DNA from: Erwinia amylovora
Lineage (GTDB): Bacteria > Pseudomonadota > Gammaproteobacteria > Enterobacterales > Enterobacteriaceae
Reading direction: 5' to 3'
NCBI RefSeq assembly: GCF_017161565.1
Contig: NZ_CP066796.1
Coordinates: 2,046,001-2,110,000 of the forward strand
DNA: 64,000 nucleotides
Shown here: positions 9,316-19,294 of the stretch, in pieces
How positions within the stretch are numbered: the first letter of the stretch is position 1
How the letters are laid out: each line of letters starts with the position of its first letter
Position numbers and translations under genes: made by a program
The notes under the pieces: model-generated
Seen by the model: only the letters and a program-made list of their open reading frames with translations
Database searches by the model: none
Told to the model about the DNA's origin: nothing

Positions 9316-10386
9316 TTACACGACCTTGACCGGCACCCTTGGCGCGAGCGCACACATCAGCTCATAACCCACGGTGCCGGATGCAGCAGCCACATCATCA
9401 ATTTTGACGTTGTCACCCCAGAGTTCAACCTGACTGCCTATTCCCGCCCGTGGGCACGGTGTCAGATCAACGGTGATCATATCCATCGAAACCGCCCCAA
9501 CGATTTGCGTTTTTTCGCCATCAACCCGGATCGGCGTACCGGTGGGGGCATGACGCGGATAGCCATCAGCATAGCCACAGGCCACAACGCCAATGCGCTG
9601 ACTGCAGTTTGCGCGATAGCGACCGCCATAGCCCACGCTGGAACCGGCGGCGAGCTGCTGAACGGCAATGATTTCGCTGGTGAGGGTCATTACAGGCTGT
9701 AAACCGCTACCGGCAATATCCCGCCACTGACCGCTGGGAGAAGCACCATACAGAATAATACCCGGTCGAACCCAGTCGTAATGCGTCTGTGGATGCCATA
9801 GCGTGGCGGCTGAATTTGCCAATGAACGAGGGCATTCAAGCCCTTCTGCTGCCTGTTCAATGCGTTTCAGCGGCCCGGCAACGCCCTCCGTCGTTTCTGC
9901 ATCGGCAAAGTGTGCCATCAGCGTCAGTTCGCCGACATTTTCCAGCGCTCGCAGCTTCTGCCAGACGCTATGCACCCGATCGGGCTGAAAACCAAGGCGG
10001 TTCATGCCGCTGTTCATTTTAAGATAGATATCCAACGGTGCAGAGAGCTTTGCCTGAGCCAACGCATTAATCTGCCAGTTACTGTGCACGCTGGTCGTTA
10101 AACGATAGCGGTCGAGAAGCGGCAGATCGTCCGGGTGGAAGAATCCTTCCAGTAACAGAATGGGTTTTTTCCAGCCACACTCACGCAGCAATATCGCCTC
10201 TTCAAGGTTGAGTAAGGCAAAACCATCGGTTTCGGTCAGACTTTGCCAGACATGTTCAATACCGTGCCCGTAAGCGTTTGCTTTGACGACTGACCACAGG
10301 CGCGCACCAGCAGCACTATGCCGCGCTATGGCCAGATTTTGCCGCAACGCGGCGCGGTTTATCGTTGCGACAATCGGACGAGACAT
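9316..10386 (-). CDS. dadX: catabolic alanine racemase DadX
   Basis: PLP-dependent racemase converting L- to D-alanine for catabolism by DadA. 356 residues from ATG 10386, the E. coli length; the upstream ATG at 10407 would add seven residues, but AGGAGAGG directly precedes 10386. The PLP lysine lies in SVVKANAYGHG (~residues 32-42), and the second catalytic base, tyrosine, in the SSVGYGGRY region (~250). It follows dadA by 29 bp on the same strand, the conserved dadAX operon, which is controlled by Lrp and cAMP-CRP in E. coli. Confidence 0.96.
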   Translation of the reverse strand: MSRPIVATINRAALRQNLAIARHSAAGARLWSVVKANAYGHGIEHVWQSLTETDGFALLNLEEAILLRECGWKKPILLLEGFFHPDDLPLLDRYRLTTSVHSNWQINALAQAKLSAPLDIYLKMNSGMNRLGFQPDRVHSVWQKLRALENVGELTLMAHFADAETTEGVAGPLKRIEQAAEGLECPRSLANSAATLWHPQTHYDWVRPGIILYGASPSGQWRDIAGSGLQPVMTLTSEIIAVQQLAAGSSVGYGGRYRANCSQRIGVVACGYADGYPRHAPTGTPIRVDGEKTQIVGAVSMDMITVDLTPCPRAGIGSQVELWGDNVKIDDVAAASGTVGYELMCALAPRVPVKVV

Positions 10387-10415
10387 ATCCTCTCCTTGTA
10401 AAACCATGCGATGAG

Positions 10416-11717
10416 TTAACGAACCTTGACACCGTGCAGCGAACGAACGGGGACAGGGTTGAAGCCAGGCAGATAGCGTATCACCGACAAATCATCAGCA
10501 GAAATAGCCGGTGTGCGCCCGGAAATAATGTCTGCCAACAGCTGTCCGGACCCGCAAGCCATGGTCCAGCCAAGAGTACCATGACCGGTATTAAGGTACA
10601 GGTTTTTCAACGGAGTACGACCAACAACGGGTGTGCCATCCGGGGTCATCGGTCGCAAGCCACTCCAGAACGTTGCCTGCCCGATATCGCCCCCTTGTGG
10701 ATAAAGATCGCGAACGACCATTTCCAACGTCCTGCGGCGTGCAGGCAGCAGCTGCGTGTCGAAACCGACAATTTCAGCCATCCCCCCCACGCGAATACGA
10801 TTGTCGAAACGGGTAATGGCCACTTTATAGCTCTCATCCAGCACCGTTGATAGCGGAGCTGCTTTTTCATCTTTCACGGGGATGGTCAGTGAGTAACCCT
10901 TCAGTGGGTAGACAGGGAGGTTAACAATATCAGCCAGCAGTGCAGTAGAGAATGAGCCAAGTGCCACGACGTAAGCATCTGCCGTTAACCGCTCACTGCC
11001 GCATTGCACGCCTGCAATGCGGTTGGCGTCCTGTAGCAACGCATCAACAGGAGTATTGAAACGGAAGTTAACGCCAGCGGCCATCGCCATTTCCGCCAGG
11101 CGCTGGGTAAACAACTGACAGTCACCCGTTTCATCGTTGGGTAAGCGTAGCCCTCCCGTCAGCTTGTGCTGTGTGGCCGCCAGGGCAGGTTCGACCTGGC
11201 TCAGTTGCGCCGCTTCAAGCAGCTGATAGGGAACGCCGGCTTCGCGTAACACTTCGATATCTTTAGCGGCGCTTTCATACTGCTGAGCGGTACGAAACAG
11301 TTGCAGCGTTCCTCCCTGACGACCTTCATAGGCAATGCCGGTTTGATGGCGTAGCGTTTTAAGGCAGTCGCGACTGTACTCTGCAATACGCACCATACGA
11401 CTTTTATTCTGCTGATAATGGCGCATATCGCAGTTACGCAGCATCTGCCACATCCATTCCAACTGGAATCGACTGCCATCAAGACGGATGGCTAAAGGCG
11501 CGTGTCGCTGGAACATCCACCTGATGGCTTTTAGCGGCACGCCCGGTGCTGCCCAGGGAGCCGCATATCCCGGCGATATTTGCCCGGCATTGCCGGCACT
11601 GGTTTCCAGCGCGGGAGCCGGCTGACGGTCAATCACCGTAACTTCGTGTCCGGCCTGGGCCAGATACCAGGCACTTGCCACGCCAACCACCCCACTACCC
11701 AGAATGACAACTCGCAT
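10416..11717 (-). CDS. dadA: D-amino acid dehydrogenase DadA
   Basis: FAD-dependent membrane-associated dehydrogenase that oxidises D-alanine and other D-amino acids to keto acids, feeding electrons to the quinone pool. 433 residues from ATG 11717, where similarity to E. coli (432) starts; the frame extends 18 codons upstream without homology. The N-terminal Rossmann motif [13 protein letters not shown] binds FAD, and the C-terminal [14 protein letters not shown] and [16 protein letters not shown] motifs are typical of the DAO family. First gene of dadAX. A candidate Lrp-like palindrome lies 260 bp upstream. Confidence 0.96.
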   Translation of the reverse strand: MRVVILGSGVVGVASAWYLAQAGHEVTVIDRQPAPALETSAGNAGQISPGYAAPWAAPGVPLKAIRWMFQRHAPLAIRLDGSRFQLEWMWQMLRNCDMRHYQQNKSRMVRIAEYSRDCLKTLRHQTGIAYEGRQGGTLQLFRTAQQYESAAKDIEVLREAGVPYQLLEAAQLSQVEPALAATQHKLTGGLRLPNDETGDCQLFTQRLAEMAMAAGVNFRFNTPVDALLQDANRIAGVQCGSERLTADAYVVALGSFSTALLADIVNLPVYPLKGYSLTIPVKDEKAAPLSTVLDESYKVAITRFDNRIRVGGMAEIVGFDTQLLPARRRTLEMVVRDLYPQGGDIGQATFWSGLRPMTPDGTPVVGRTPLKNLYLNTGHGTLGWTMACGSGQLLADIISGRTPAISADDLSVIRYLPGFNPVPVRSLHGVKVR

Positions 11718-11976
11718 ACCGACCTCATCCAGTGCAACATAGAATAATATGCTGAGATAAACGCCTTGCATTAGGTTAATGAACTAAACCAAGAGGGCTA
11801 TCTCCACCGCATTTTTTTAACTATGTTTTACCTAAATGCGATAAAAACACAACATCGACACATAACTTCAGTGATAAATACTCTGTAAAAGAGCTATGCA
11901 GCACGTAATATTTTATCGAAAGCTTAATTGCCTGTTCGTCAGCATTTTCACACTTAATTTGCCCTGGCCTTATTAA

Positions 11977-11993
11977 ACAGGATTTTATCCTGT
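11977..11993. promoter_or_regulatory. palindrome ACAGGATTTTATCCTGT, Lrp-like site
   Basis: Seven-bp perfect arms around TTT. The inner 15 bases fit the Lrp consensus YAGHAWATTWTDCTR at 12 of 15 positions. It lies between dadA and ycgB; Lrp control of dadAX is known in E. coli. Binding here is inferred. Confidence 0.4.
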
Positions 11994-12004
11994 AAATGCC
12001 TGAT

Positions 12005-12022
12005 AAGGGTGTATTTACCCTT
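12005..12022. promoter_or_regulatory. inverted repeat AAGGGT-N6-ACCCTT
   Basis: Perfect 6-bp arms, 12 bp after the Lrp-like palindrome in the divergent dadA/ycgB region. The binding protein is unknown. Confidence 0.3.
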
Positions 12023-12227
12023 TGATGACGTTAATTTTCCGATCTGCACTGTATTTTCTATCGAAAATTTCCATTGTTTTACCGCGAGGGATAAGAGACA
12101 GTGAACTATTATTGAGGAAATGGGTTTACTTCAAGGCTTTGTCGGTGTTGAGATGTTGAGCTGACAGGTCGATATGCAAACGGATCTTTTACTGCCCGAT
12201 CCGCTTTTGTAAATAAAGGAGTGCGCT

Positions 12228-13766
12228 ATGACCACTATTTTTGATCTTCCGGTTAAGGACAATCAACGACTCAATGACGGACCAGACTGGACCTTTGAAC
12301 TGCTTGACGTTTACCTCAAGGAGATAGATCGCGTCGCCAAATCCTACCGGCTGGAAACCTACCCCCACCAAATTGAGCTCATTACCTCTGAGCAAATGAT
12401 GGATGCCTATTCCAGCGTGGGTATGCCAATCAATTATGCTCACTGGTCATTCGGCAAGAAGTTTATTGAAACAGAGCAGCGCTATAAACATGGCCAACAG
12501 GGTCTGGCATATGAGATCGTGATCAACTCCAATCCCTGCATCGCCTATCTGATGGAAGAGAACACCATGACGATGCAGGCGTTGGTGATAGCTCACGCCT
12601 GCTATGGTCATAACTCCTTTTTTAAAAACAATTACCTTTTCCGTACCTGGACTGATGCGGGTTCGATCGTCGACTACCTTATTTTCGCCCGAAATTACAT
12701 TTCACAGTGTGAGGAACGGTACGGTGTTGAACAGGTTGAACGTCTGCTGGACTCCTGCCACGCCCTGATGAATTACGGCGTTGATCGCTATAAACGCCCA
12801 CAAAAAATCTCATTGCAGGAAGAGAAAGCACGGCAGCAAAGCCGTGAGGAATATCTGCAAAGTCAGGTGAACATGCTGTGGCGCACCCTGCCACGGCGTC
12901 AACAGGAAGAAGCTCATCTCACCAGCGCACGTTATCCGGCTGAACCTCAGGAAAATTTGCTCTACTTTATGGAGAAAAATGCCCCCCTGCTGGAACCCTG
13001 GCAACGGGAATGCATGCGCATAGTTCGTAAAGTCAGCCAGTATTTCTATCCGCAGAAACAAACTCAGGTGATGAACGAAGGCTGGGCGACCTTCTGGCAT
13101 TACACCATCCTTAACCATCTGTATGACGAAGGGAAAGTGACCGAGCGCTTTATGCTGGAGTTTCTGCACAGTCACACCAACGTGGTATTCCAGCCACCGT
13201 ATAACAGTCAGTGGTACAACGGCATAAACCCTTATGCGCTGGGTTTCGCTATGTTCCAGGATATCAAACGCATCTGCCAGCATCCTACCGCAGAAGATCG
13301 CCACTGGTTCCCGGATATCGCGGGTTCAGACTGGCTGGATACTTTGCACTTCGCCATGCGCGAGTTCAAAGATGAGAGTTTCATCAGCCAGTTCCTGTCG
13401 CCAAAAGTCATGCGCGACTTGCGCCTGTTTACCGTGATGGATGACGACCGTAATAACTTCCTGGAAATAGCGGCTATTCATGATGAAGCAGGTTATAAGA
13501 AAATCCGCCAGCAGCTCTCCGATCAGTACAATCTGAGCAATCTTGAACCCAATATTCAGGTCTATGACGTGGATTTACGTGGTGACCGATCGCTGACATT
13601 ACGCTATGTGCCGCACAAACGGGCGCCGCTGGATAGCAGCCGACGTGAGGTGTTAAAGCATGTGCACCGGCTGTGGGGCTTCGACATAAAGCTTGAACAG
13701 CGTAATGAGGATGGCAGCGTTGAGATCCTTGACCGCTGCCCGTCGCGCCCCGGAACCATTATCTGA
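12228..13766 (+). CDS. ycgB: SpoVR family protein YcgB
   Basis: 512 residues, close to E. coli YcgB (510), homologous to Bacillus stage V sporulation protein R. Soluble, with no signal peptide or membrane segment. Conserved features include an Asn/Gly/Trp/Tyr-rich MNEGWATFWHYTILN stretch (~residue 282) carrying histidine. ATG 12228 has a strong AAAGGAG upstream. Function is unknown; expression in E. coli is stationary-phase (sigma-S) dependent and linked genetically to yeaGH, which also lies in this window. Divergent from dadA as in E. coli. Confidence 0.95.
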   Translation: MTTIFDLPVKDNQRLNDGPDWTFELLDVYLKEIDRVAKSYRLETYPHQIELITSEQMMDAYSSVGMPINYAHWSFGKKFIETEQRYKHGQQGLAYEIVINSNPCIAYLMEENTMTMQALVIAHACYGHNSFFKNNYLFRTWTDAGSIVDYLIFARNYISQCEERYGVEQVERLLDSCHALMNYGVDRYKRPQKISLQEEKARQQSREEYLQSQVNMLWRTLPRRQQEEAHLTSARYPAEPQENLLYFMEKNAPLLEPWQRECMRIVRKVSQYFYPQKQTQVMNEGWATFWHYTILNHLYDEGKVTERFMLEFLHSHTNVVFQPPYNSQWYNGINPYALGFAMFQDIKRICQHPTAEDRHWFPDIAGSDWLDTLHFAMREFKDESFISQFLSPKVMRDLRLFTVMDDDRNNFLEIAAIHDEAGYKKIRQQLSDQYNLSNLEPNIQVYDVDLRGDRSLTLRYVPHKRAPLDSSRREVLKHVHRLWGFDIKLEQRNEDGSVEILDRCPSRPGTII

Positions 13767-13864
13767 CCTGGCGTTCGCATGAAGTCACAATCCGGGTGAG
13801 AACCCGATTTACCGCTGAGCAGGTGGTTAACTGCTCGCCCGGCAAGTCCTTTGCGTACCGACCG

Positions 13865-14581
13865 TCAGCGACCCGTTGGCGTGTCGGTTGGCATACTGAT
13901 TTGCATACCGTGCCAGATCTCACCGCTTTGACGGCCATAACTCCTGACGCAGTCAACGATTAATTCATACTGTTGAGTGTTCAGGATGTCCAGCAACTGC
14001 TGGTAAAACGCCTGAGCCAGCCGACGCGCTTCGGGATTCGAGAAGTAGTGACGCCCGACGCGAGTGTAAAGCCCCTTCAACCCATTAAGGATAAGGCCAT
14101 AAATTGGATTGCCGGAGGCAAACGCCAACCCGCGAAAAATGCTGTAGTCGAGATGAGTATAAGCCTCTGCATGGTCTTCAACCATCCTTGCCGTTTCCAG
14201 AACCTCACGCGCTTTGTCCGGATAGGTTCGGATTGCGCGGCGAATAAAGATCGAGGAGATATTAGTACGAACTGACAACAGATTATCGATTAGCTGTGGC
14301 ACGCTGTCGTGGTCAAGTCGCGCCAGCGTTTCAAGAATGCTTAAGCCGGAGGTTTCCCAAAAATTATTCACTTTTGTCGGCTTACCGTGTTGTATGGTCA
14401 GCCAGCCATCACGCGCCAGTCGCTGCAGAACTTCACGCAACGTGGTACGGGTAACGCCTATCAGTTCGGAGAGTTCGCGTTCAGCGGGGAGAATCGACCC
14501 CGGAGGGAAACGACTGTTCCAGATGCTTTCAATAATATACTCTTCCGCGAAACCCGCCGGGCTCTGCGCCTTAATGATCAT
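13865..14581 (-). CDS. fadR: fatty acid metabolism regulator FadR
   Basis: GntR-family dimeric regulator that represses fad genes, activates fabA/fabB, and releases DNA on binding long-chain acyl-CoA. Residues 1-75 form the winged helix ([18 protein letters not shown] is the recognition region); residues ~80-230 form the helical acyl-CoA domain ([12 protein letters not shown]). Start set at ATG 14581 ([11 protein letters not shown]), giving 238 residues against 239 in E. coli; a frame extension to 14686 has no homology. The target gene fadD is in this window. nhaB, which lies next to fadR in E. coli, is absent here. Confidence 0.96.
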   Translation of the reverse strand: MIIKAQSPAGFAEEYIIESIWNSRFPPGSILPAERELSELIGVTRTTLREVLQRLARDGWLTIQHGKPTKVNNFWETSGLSILETLARLDHDSVPQLIDNLLSVRTNISSIFIRRAIRTYPDKAREVLETARMVEDHAEAYTHLDYSIFRGLAFASGNPIYGLILNGLKGLYTRVGRHYFSNPEARRLAQAFYQQLLDILNTQQYELIVDCVRSYGRQSGEIWHGMQISMPTDTPTGR

Positions 14582-14883
14582 AGCGTTCAATTTCCGTTGC
14601 GTTTGTAACTGATAATTAGGCCAATCATAGCAGAGGCCCCTGGCATCACCTAGCCAGCCATGCTGCCAAAAGGAGATTGCAGGCAAAAATCAGATAGATT
14701 TCTATTTTTCAGGATGGCTGCCTTGCCATCGACTCGTCCTCATGGTGAGCTTATTTGTGCTGGCAATAATGCGGTTGTAGGTTTGTTTACGTTATTTCAT
14801 GTTTAAATTTCTTGCTGACAGGATGGCACGCCGCCACTTTTGGTTTAAACTTCCGGATAAACGCCTCTTACACGGACAAAATA

Positions 14884-15414
14884 ATGTTGAGATACCTTAA
14901 TCGCTGCTCTCAGGGCCGCGGGGCATGGCTTTTGCTGGCCCTGACCGCTTTTGCGCTGGAAATGAGTGCTCTTTACTTTCAGCATGTTATGCAGCTTCCA
15001 CCTTGCGTAATGTGTATTTATGAGCGCTGCGCCCTGTTTGGCATCATGGGAGCGGGTCTGGTTGGTGCCGTCGCGCCAAAAACCCCGTTACGCTGGGGAG
15101 CTATTTTGCTATGGCTTTACAGCGCGTGGCAAGGCCTGCGTCTGGCAAGGGAACACACTATGATCCAACTGCATCCGTCCCCCTTTGTCACCTGTGATTT
15201 TGCTGCCCGCTTCCCATCCTGGCTGCCAGTGGATAAATGGTTACCGTCGGTATTTGTTGCCAGCGGTGACTGCGCGGTGAAATCCTGGTCGTTCCTGACG
15301 CTTTCAATGCCTCAGTGGTTGCTGGGGGTCTTCGCTGCATACCTGGTGGTCGCCGTGCTGGTACTGATAGCACAGGCATTTACCGCTAAGAGACGCGATT
15401 TGTTCTCGCGTTGA
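14884..15414 (+). CDS. dsbB: disulfide bond formation protein DsbB
   Basis: Inner-membrane quinone reductase that reoxidises periplasmic DsbA. Start at ATG 14884 gives 176 residues, the E. coli length; the frame extends to 14812 without homology. Four membrane segments. Periplasmic pair one is Cys-Val-Met-Cys ([11 protein letters not shown], ~41/44), pair two is the cysteines in FVTCDF (~104) and SGDCAV (~130). All four redox cysteines are present, so the protein should be functional. A clear terminator follows. Confidence 0.96.
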   Translation: MLRYLNRCSQGRGAWLLLALTAFALEMSALYFQHVMQLPPCVMCIYERCALFGIMGAGLVGAVAPKTPLRWGAILLWLYSAWQGLRLAREHTMIQLHPSPFVTCDFAARFPSWLPVDKWLPSVFVASGDCAVKSWSFLTLSMPQWLLGVFAAYLVVAVLVLIAQAFTAKRRDLFSR

Positions 15415-15422
15415 AAACAGTC

Positions 15423-15450
15423 AGGGCCAGTGTGACTGGCCCTTCTTTTT
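15423..15450 (+). terminator. terminator of dsbB
   Basis: AGGGCCAG (15423-15430) / CTGGCCCT (15436-15443) with a 5-nt loop, then TCTTTTT. Confidence 0.85.
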
Positions 15451-15502
15451 GCCGATCCCGTAGAAAAGCCCCGCCGGCTTAACGCCCCCGTGCTGACAAT
15501 AA

Positions 15503-15952
15503 TTACTTACCGTACCAGCGTGGACGGTTGATAATGTGCTCTTCCCAATCGACTACTTCGCTTTCATGCACCGCGATGTGGCGCACAGAAATGCGCGCGG
15601 CGTGCATGGCTGCACGCGATCCGCTGCGCAATGGATGCCAGGGCGGTAACGGTTTACCTTCGGCGAGGATGCGGTAAGCACAACTGGGTGGCAGCCACTG
15701 AAAAGTCGGCAAATTTTCACGGGTGAGTTTAATACAGTCCTCTTCTAATTCGAAACGCTGCTCATAATGACGGCACTGGCAGGTTTTGATATTGAGCTGG
15801 TTGCAGGCCACGTTGGTGAAGTAGATCTCATCTGTGTCAGCGTCCTGCAATTTATTCAGGCAGCATTGACCACAACCATCACACAAGGATTCCCATTCCT
15901 CATCGCTCATTTGTTCCAGCGTTTTACGCTGCCAGAAAGGGGTCTCAGTCAT
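15503..15952 (-). CDS. ycgN: YcgN family cysteine cluster protein
   Basis: UPF0260 protein. Start taken at ATG 15952 ([12 protein letters not shown]), 149 residues against 153 in E. coli; the ORF runs on to 16012 without similarity. Cysteines cluster in CDGCGQCC (~residues 25-32) and [14 protein letters not shown] (~50-63), suggesting Zn or Fe-S binding (CxxCxxCC fold). Function unknown. It follows ycgM with a 63-bp gap on the same strand, as in E. coli. Confidence 0.93.
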   Translation of the reverse strand: MTETPFWQRKTLEQMSDEEWESLCDGCGQCCLNKLQDADTDEIYFTNVACNQLNIKTCQCRHYEQRFELEEDCIKLTRENLPTFQWLPPSCAYRILAEGKPLPPWHPLRSGSRAAMHAARISVRHIAVHESEVVDWEEHIINRPRWYGK

Positions 15953-16015
15953 GTTCGCGTCCGGTAAAAGTAAAAACCCGCACCTTATAAGGGGTTTGGG
16001 CGTAAGATGCAAGCC

Positions 16016-16675
16016 TTACAGCACGCGGGTGGAAACAGCGCGCCCGCCCAGAGAAAGCGACAGTTTGTCACCAGACTGCAACGGGCCAACGCCCTCCGGC
16101 GTTCCGGTAAGGATGACGTCACCGGCGCGCAAGGTGAAATAGCGACTCATATAGACAATGAGCGGCTGGATTTTGTGGATCATCCCGGCAGTGCTCCCCT
16201 GCTGACGGACCTGGCCATTGACAGTCAGTTTCAGCTCTACGTTCTGGGGATCGTCATCAAACTCGCTTAACGGGATAAAGCCTGACAGCGGACAAGAGTT
16301 ATCAAATCCTTTGGCCTTTTCCCAGGGCTGCCCGGCTTGCTTACATCCTGCCTGCACCTCACGAAGCGTGAGATCGAGCGCGATACCATAACCTGCAATC
16401 GCCTGCGCAACATGCTGTTCACTAGCCTGTTTCAGCGTAGAGCCAATCAGCACCGCTAATTCAATTTCGTGGTGAACGGCACCGAAGCCCTGTGGAACAG
16501 ACAGTGGCTGGCGAAGATCGCAAATCGCCGTTTCCGGTTTGATAAACAGTACCGGTTCAGACGGGGTGGCACTTCCCATCTCCTTGATGTGTTTAGCATA
16601 GTTACTACCAACGCAAACCACTTTGCTTACCGGAAAATCCAACAGTTCGCCCTGCCAGTTGTGGTGCTGATACAT
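16016..16675 (-). CDS. ycgM: fumarylacetoacetate hydrolase family protein YcgM
   Basis: 219 residues, same as E. coli. FAH-domain enzyme; family members are acylpyruvases or oxaloacetate tautomerase/decarboxylases acting on small 2-oxo acids with Mg2+. Metal-binding carboxylates lie in the HHEIELAVLIG segment (~residues 66-76) and downstream aspartate (IALDLTLR). GDVILTGTPEGVGP near the C-terminus is the family signature. Likely co-transcribed with ycgN. The exact substrate is inferred from the family only. Confidence 0.93.
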   Translation of the reverse strand: MYQHHNWQGELLDFPVSKVVCVGSNYAKHIKEMGSATPSEPVLFIKPETAICDLRQPLSVPQGFGAVHHEIELAVLIGSTLKQASEQHVAQAIAGYGIALDLTLREVQAGCKQAGQPWEKAKGFDNSCPLSGFIPLSEFDDDPQNVELKLTVNGQVRQQGSTAGMIHKIQPLIVYMSRYFTLRAGDVILTGTPEGVGPLQSGDKLSLSLGGRAVSTRVL

Positions 16676-16986
16676 ACTGTTCCCCTGCCTGATTGATGAA
16701 TAATGCCGGCATGGTACCGGCGCGAATTTGCAGCATGCCCTGGTGACAGGTCAGACGCAATCCTGTGCCATAAGGATATCCGTTTCAATTAAAGACAGGA
16801 TGAACCGGATGGAGATTGTGATGAAATGCGCCAGCTTTACCGGCAGATATCAGGTTGATGACCGTCATGCACAAGGGGAAGCGAGATACCGCAGCACATT
16901 TATCGCTAAACCCGCCGGCAAATTTTGAATTTAATAATAAAGCGTTGTTTGCTGCCGGCGGAGACAAAGTGACAGATAATTCCCAG
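16676..16986. other. ycgM-ycgL gap
   Basis: 311 bp between two minus-strand genes. A 66-codon plus-strand ORF (16728-16928) has no recognisable content. I see no terminator with a U-run and no RNA gene. Confidence 0.5.
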
Positions 16987-17262
16987 CTAATCTTTTACCA
17001 CTCCACTAAGATGTATCTTAAGCAAGCTTTCAGGAGGCGGCGGTAACTGTAAATAAAAGCCTTCATCTTGCAGAGCTGTTTTCACTTTTTCGATGTCGGC
17101 ACCTACCAGCTTTTTGCTGCCGTCAAGCGGTAGTAGCATCGCCAGTCTGGGTTTTCCGAACCCCTTAAGCAGGGCTTCGGGTACGCGTGTAAAATCGTCT
17201 TTTTTCTCAACATAAAGATAGGTTTGGTCGCGATGAGGACTTCTGTAGATCACACAAAACAT
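16987..17262 (-). CDS. ycgL: YcgL domain protein
   Basis: 91 residues with the characteristic [19 protein letters not shown] start and [17 protein letters not shown] core. Small soluble alpha/beta protein of unknown function, always next to minC in gammaproteobacteria. E. coli annotation adds ~11 N-terminal residues not seen here. Divergent from minC with 154 bp between. Confidence 0.93.
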   Translation of the reverse strand: MFCVIYRSPHRDQTYLYVEKKDDFTRVPEALLKGFGKPRLAMLLPLDGSKKLVGADIEKVKTALQDEGFYLQLPPPPESLLKIHLSGVVKD

Positions 17263-17416
17263 GTTTTTACTCGAATTAACCGGATGTTGGCTTGCCTGAA
17301 TATAACAGTAACTATAACATGCTTGCAGAACTTCTTAATATTACCTGACTTGGTGTTACGCCATAAAGTGGCGTAAATTGGTTCGGGAAGAGAAATAACA
17401 GGACACAGCGGGACAG

Positions 17417-18109
17417 ATGTCACAATCGTCAATCGAGTTGAAAGGCAGTAATTTTACGCTGTCGGTTATTCATTTACATCACACCGACCCCGCAATCGTG
17501 CGAAAAGCACTTGAGGTAAAGGTCAGTCAGGCGCCCGCTTTCCTGAAAAACGCGCCAGTGGTGGTCAATGTTGCAGCCCTGACCAGCGAAGTAAACTGGC
17601 GTCAGATGAAGCAGGCCATTCTGGAGTGCGGTTTGCTTATTGTTGGCATTAGCGGCTGCAAAGATGAACAGTTAAAGCGCATCATTACAGGTTCAGGACT
17701 GCCCGTGCTAAATGAAGGCAAAGAGCAGAAAAATAACATCGATATTCCCCCTGTTGCCACATCGCCCGAGCCGGCGAACGGTAAAACCCGGGTTATTTCT
17801 TCTCCGGTTCGCTCCGGTCAGCAAATTTATGCTAAAGATTGCGATCTCATTGTCACCAACAGCGTCAGTGCAGGCGCTGAACTGATTGCTGACGGCAATA
17901 TTCATATCTATGGAATGATGCGCGGACGTGCATTGGCTGGAGCGAATGGCGACAAGAATTGTCAGATTTTTTGCACCAGTTTATCCGCAGAGTTGGTATC
18001 CATTTCGGGGAATTACTGGATTATGGACCAGATCCCGGCCGAGTATTTCGGAAAAGCATCGCGTCTTTATCTTGAAGACGGCGCATTGACTATACAGACA
18101 TTGAACTGA
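17417..18109 (+). CDS. minC: septum site-determining protein MinC
   Basis: FtsZ polymerisation inhibitor, positioned at the poles by MinD. 230 residues (E. coli 231): N-terminal FtsZ-binding domain (1-~105), a poorly conserved linker ([12 protein letters not shown]), and a C-terminal beta-helix dimer/MinD-binding domain with the [17 protein letters not shown] stretch. First gene of minCDE; 41 bp separate it from minD. Confidence 0.97.
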   Translation: MSQSSIELKGSNFTLSVIHLHHTDPAIVRKALEVKVSQAPAFLKNAPVVVNVAALTSEVNWRQMKQAILECGLLIVGISGCKDEQLKRIITGSGLPVLNEGKEQKNNIDIPPVATSPEPANGKTRVISSPVRSGQQIYAKDCDLIVTNSVSAGAELIADGNIHIYGMMRGRALAGANGDKNCQIFCTSLSAELVSISGNYWIMDQIPAEYFGKASRLYLEDGALTIQTLN

Positions 18110-18150
18110 GCCATGCTCAACAGCTTTTTCTTTTTCAAGGAAATTACTAT

Positions 18151-18963
18151 ATGGCACGCATAATTGTTGTTACATCGGGTAAGGGAGGCGTAGGTAAAAC
18201 TACGTCCAGCGCGGCCATCGCTACCGGTCTGGCGCAGAAAGGTAAAAAAACCGTTGTTATCGATTTCGATATCGGTCTGCGTAACCTCGATCTGATCATG
18301 GGCTGTGAGCGCCGCGTCGTCTATGACTTTGTAAACGTGATTCAGGGTGATGCCACTCTTAATCAGGCACTGATCAAAGATAAACGCACCGAGAATCTTT
18401 TTATTCTTCCTGCATCGCAAACTCGCGATAAAGACGCGCTGACCCGGGAAGGAGTGGAGAAAGTATTAAACGACCTTGGCAAAATGGATTTCGACTTCAT
18501 CGTCTGCGACTCACCAGCCGGCATCGAAACCGGCGCGCTGATGGCGCTTTATTTCGCCGATGAAGCAATAATCACCACCAATCCGGAAGTCTCCTCGGTG
18601 CGTGACTCTGACCGCATCCTGGGCATTCTGTCTTCCAAGTCCCGCCGGGCAGAGAACGGAGAAGATGCGATTAAAGAGCATCTGTTACTGACGCGTTACA
18701 ATCCGGGCCGGGTCAATCGTGGCGACATGCTTAGCATGGAAGACGTGCTGGAGATACTGCGTATTCCTCTGGCTGGCGTGATCCCTGAAGACCAGTCGGT
18801 GTTACGCGCATCGAATCAGGGTGAGCCGGTTATCCTTGATGCCGAATCCGATGCAGGTAAAGCTTATGCTGATACCGTCGACCGCCTGCTTGGAGAAGAT
18901 CGTCCCTTCCGCTTCATTGAAGAAGAGAAGAAGGGTTTCCTGAAACGACTGTTTGGGGGATAA
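18151..18963 (+). CDS. minD: septum site-determining ATPase MinD
   Basis: ParA/MinD-type ATPase, 270 residues as in E. coli. Deviant Walker A KGGVGKTT at residues 10-17, switch regions around DFDIGLRNLD and DSPAGIE, and a C-terminal amphipathic membrane helix (EEEKKGFLKRLFGG) that targets the membrane. It recruits MinC and oscillates with MinE. Only 3 bp precede minE. Confidence 0.98.
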   Translation: MARIIVVTSGKGGVGKTTSSAAIATGLAQKGKKTVVIDFDIGLRNLDLIMGCERRVVYDFVNVIQGDATLNQALIKDKRTENLFILPASQTRDKDALTREGVEKVLNDLGKMDFDFIVCDSPAGIETGALMALYFADEAIITTNPEVSSVRDSDRILGILSSKSRRAENGEDAIKEHLLLTRYNPGRVNRGDMLSMEDVLEILRIPLAGVIPEDQSVLRASNQGEPVILDAESDAGKAYADTVDRLLGEDRPFRFIEEEKKGFLKRLFGG

Positions 18964-18966
18964 ACC

Positions 18967-19242
18967 ATGGCCTTACTCGATTTCTTTTTATCCCGAAAAA
19001 AGAGCACAGCCAATATAGCCAAGGAACGGCTACAGATCATCGTGGCGGAACGCAGAAGGGGCGACTGCGAGCCCCACTACCTGCCCCAGCTGAAAAGGGA
19101 CATTTTGGAAGTGATTTGTAAATACGTGAAAATCGATCCAGAAATGTTGAGCGTCAAGCTGGATCAAAAAGATGATGACATTTCCATTCTCGAATTGAAC
19201 GTCACGCTGCCCGAAACAGAAGCGGAAGAAGTGCCTAAATGA
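18967..19242 (+). CDS. minE: cell division topological specificity factor MinE
   Basis: 91 residues, three longer than E. coli at the acidic C-terminus. N-terminal membrane-targeting segment [12 protein letters not shown], anti-MinCD helix (~residues 13-35) and C-terminal topological specificity domain. It stimulates MinD ATPase to drive pole-to-pole oscillation. Last gene of minCDE. Confidence 0.97.
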   Translation: MALLDFFLSRKKSTANIAKERLQIIVAERRRGDCEPHYLPQLKRDILEVICKYVKIDPEMLSVKLDQKDDDISILELNVTLPETEAEEVPK

Positions 19243-19260
19243 TCTCTTCCTTCTCATGAT

Positions 19261-19284
19261 TGCCCCCTGCCTGTGCAGGGGGCA
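19261..19284. terminator. minCDE/rnd intergenic terminator
   Basis: Perfect 10-bp stem TGCCCCCTGC (19261-19270) / GCAGGGGGCA (19275-19284), CTGT loop. It lies between convergent minE and rnd; T-run on the plus side is broken (TTGGGTTT), so strength is uncertain. Confidence 0.65.
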
Positions 19285-19294
19285 TTGGGTTTAA

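Noticed and set aside
16728..16928. 66-codon ORF between ycgM and ycgL
   Set aside because: No ribosome site or family resemblance.
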